A stretch of DNA of 6,097 nt. Origin: an uncultured Hyphomicrobiales bacterium (GTDB lineage Bacteria > Pseudomonadota > Alphaproteobacteria > Rhizobiales > Beijerinckiaceae). The notes under the pieces were generated by a model, which saw only the letters and a program-made list of their open reading frames with translations, had not been told where the DNA came from and made no database searches. Shown piece by piece: positions 5,359 to 6,097 of this stretch. A program made the translations under genes and the position numbers. The stretch covers positions 1 to 6,097 of the forward strand of contig CAIXDD010000227.1 of assembly GCA_903918155.1 (NCBI GenBank), given 5' to 3'. Numbering within the stretch: the first letter of the stretch is position 1; each line of letters begins with the position of its first letter.

Positions 5359-6057
5359 TCAGGGCAGGCGTTCGAAACCCTCGCGGAAGCCGTTGAGCGC
5401 CAGCGGGATGCCGATTCCCTGTTCGGGCGTCTCGAACACGATGAAGACGGCGTTCTTGCCCCCGCGCAGGTCGTCGAGGAGCTTGTCGTCCATCACGACT
5501 TCGGCCACGCAGCCCGAGGGCAGGCAGCGCACGAAGCCTGCGCGGCCCTTGTCGGCGCCGTCCACATTCAGCCCGAGGCCGGTCGGCAGGAGCACGCCCA
5601 GCGGCGCGATGACGCGCAGCAGCCGCGACTTGCCGTCGGCGGTCTTGAGCACGATCACGACCAGATTCATGTTGGGCTTGTCCTCGGCCGCAACGGACTG
5701 GATGATCGCGCATTGCTCGCGGCTGGCGCCGGGCGGGGTCTCGCAGCGCATCTCCCAGTCGCCATGCTTGCCGCGCACGGACGATTGGGCGGCGGCGGGT
5801 TGAAGGGCCACAAGCTGGAGCGCGAGCGCCGCCGGCGCGGCCAAGCCGAAGGACTTAGCCAAGCCGAAGACTTTGGCCAAGCCAAAGACGTTCTCGGCCA
5901 AGTCGAAGCTCCCGACGACCATCCGCCGGGCATAAGCGAAAACTTGGGCGAAAGCGTGGGCGAAAGCGCGGGCGGGGCGGGGCGCCGGGCGCGGGGCGAG
6001 GCCCGCCGCGCGGCGGATCGCAGCCCGCCCCCTGTCCGCCTGTCCCATCGCGCTCAT
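5359..6057 (-). CDS. Invasion associated locus B (IalB) family exported protein
   Basis: This is a 232-residue protein whose C-terminal ~140 residues match the IalB family, periplasmic or outer-membrane-associated proteins common in alphaproteobacteria. The name comes from Bartonella, where ialB is linked to erythrocyte entry; the general biochemical role is unknown, and the name does not imply a pathogen. Signatures seen: HGDWEMRCETPPG at about 98-110, EQCAIIQS at about 114-121, LRVIAPLGVLLPTGLGLNVDG at about 147-167, and FVRCLPSGCVAEVVMDD at about 175-191. Cysteines 105, 116, 178 and 183 probably form two disulfides. A hydrophobic segment at about 70-90 ending PAAA-Q looks like a signal peptide, but ~70 residues of Arg/Pro/Ala-rich and repetitive sequence precede it, which is unusual. 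AGGAG five bases before the ATG at 6057 supports this start over a GTG at 6072. An inner ATG at 5922 would give a shorter leader but lacks a good ribosome site. A lipoprotein gene follows after 98 bases. Confidence 0.87.
   Translation of the reverse strand: MSAMGQADRGRAAIRRAAGLAPRPAPRPARAFAHAFAQVFAYARRMVVGSFDLAENVFGLAKVFGLAKSFGLAAPAALALQLVALQPAAAQSSVRGKHGDWEMRCETPPGASREQCAIIQSVAAEDKPNMNLVVIVLKTADGKSRLLRVIAPLGVLLPTGLGLNVDGADKGRAGFVRCLPSGCVAEVVMDDKLLDDLRGGKNAVFIVFETPEQGIGIPLALNGFREGFERLP
5836..5910 (-). repeat. 18-bp coding tandem repeat (FGLAK-type) in IalB-family leader
   Basis: Four imperfect copies encode SFDLAEN, VFGLAK, VFGLAK and SFGLAA (residues 50-74 of the 232-residue product). Three units are 18 bp and the first is 21 bp. 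The shared core is TTCGGCTTGGCCAAG-like. All four leucines use TTG, whereas nearby leucines are mostly CTG or CTC, so the copies resemble each other at the DNA level, as after slippage or duplication. The tract lies directly before the predicted signal-peptide core. Confidence 0.8.
5929..5967 (-). repeat. 12-bp coding repeat (AFAH/AFAQ/VFAY) in IalB-family leader
   Basis: Three 12-bp units encode AFAH, AFAQ and VFAY followed by Ala (residues 31-43). On the plus strand this reads as repeated GGGCGAAAGCG-like blocks. A PRPAPRPA stretch precedes it. Together with the 18-bp repeat, it makes most of the N-terminal extension low-complexity. Confidence 0.65.
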
Positions 6058-6062
6058 GGCCG

Positions 6063-6067
6063 CTCCT
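6063..6067 (-). promoter_or_regulatory. Ribosome binding site of the IalB-family gene
   Basis: AGGAG on the minus strand lies five bases before the ATG at 6057. It is the best Shine-Dalgarno in the window's upstream edge and makes the long N-terminal form the likeliest product. Only 30 bases remain upstream, so no promoter can be judged. Confidence 0.6.
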
Positions 6068-6097
6068 GTCACTCCCGGACGCGCGGGCGCGCGCCGA

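Noticed and set aside
4991..5803. 270-codon plus-strand frame spanning the lipoprotein, the spacer and part of the IalB-family gene.
   Set aside because: It crosses two better-supported minus-strand genes, has no recognisable domain, and its composition is that of a shadow frame.
1..6097. Searched by eye for CRISPR arrays, insertion sequences, tRNA or rRNA genes and attachment sites.
   Set aside because: There are no regularly spaced repeats, transposase motifs, terminal inverted repeats or cloverleaf-like sequences. The only repeats are the small coding repeats in the IalB-family gene.

Overview
This window is high-GC DNA from what looks like an alphaproteobacterium. The IalB-family envelope protein, the GcvT and GcvPB sequence style (for example the GARMAGFAGYDMPIQYPAGV stretch) and the two-subunit glycine dehydrogenase together suggest the Hyphomicrobiales, possibly the Beijerinckiaceae/Methylocystaceae side. 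The order-level placement is inference from remembered family patterns, not from a search. Every gene I can support lies on the minus strand, so the window is read from its high-coordinate end to its low-coordinate end.

Upstream half (about 6097 to 4679): two envelope proteins. The first is an IalB-family secreted protein (5359-6057). Its mature domain is normal and has four cysteines, but an unusually long, low-complexity N-terminus precedes the secretion signal. After a 98-nt spacer comes a small lipoprotein (4679-5260) of a family I cannot name, with a clear lipobox and two further cysteines. A codirectional pair of exported proteins of unknown role is the least explained part of the window.

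Control region (4330-4678): a probable sigma-70-type promoter (4619-4646), a complete tandem glycine riboswitch (4391-4590) and a short leader to gcvT. The leader holds a GNRA-capped hairpin and a possible alternative pairing near the start codon, but no U-tract terminator. This suggests control at translation initiation, though that is not proven.

Glycine cleavage operon (4329 to 1): gcvT, gcvH, gcvPA and gcvPB in that order, with gaps of 13-25 nt. gcvPB runs off the window edge after 450 codons. The P protein (glycine decarboxylase) transfers the aminomethyl group of glycine, with CO2 release, to the lipoyl arm of H. The T protein then moves the one-carbon unit to tetrahydrofolate, giving 5,10-methylene-THF and ammonia. 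The L protein (dihydrolipoamide dehydrogenase) that reoxidises H is not encoded here. All recognised active-site signatures are present, so the pathway looks intact. Glycine sensed by the riboswitch is expected to turn on its own breakdown.

I do not see a clearly new biological system. The points most worth a second look are the repeat-bearing N-terminus of the IalB protein, the unnamed lipoprotein beside it, and the terminator-less riboswitch expression platform.
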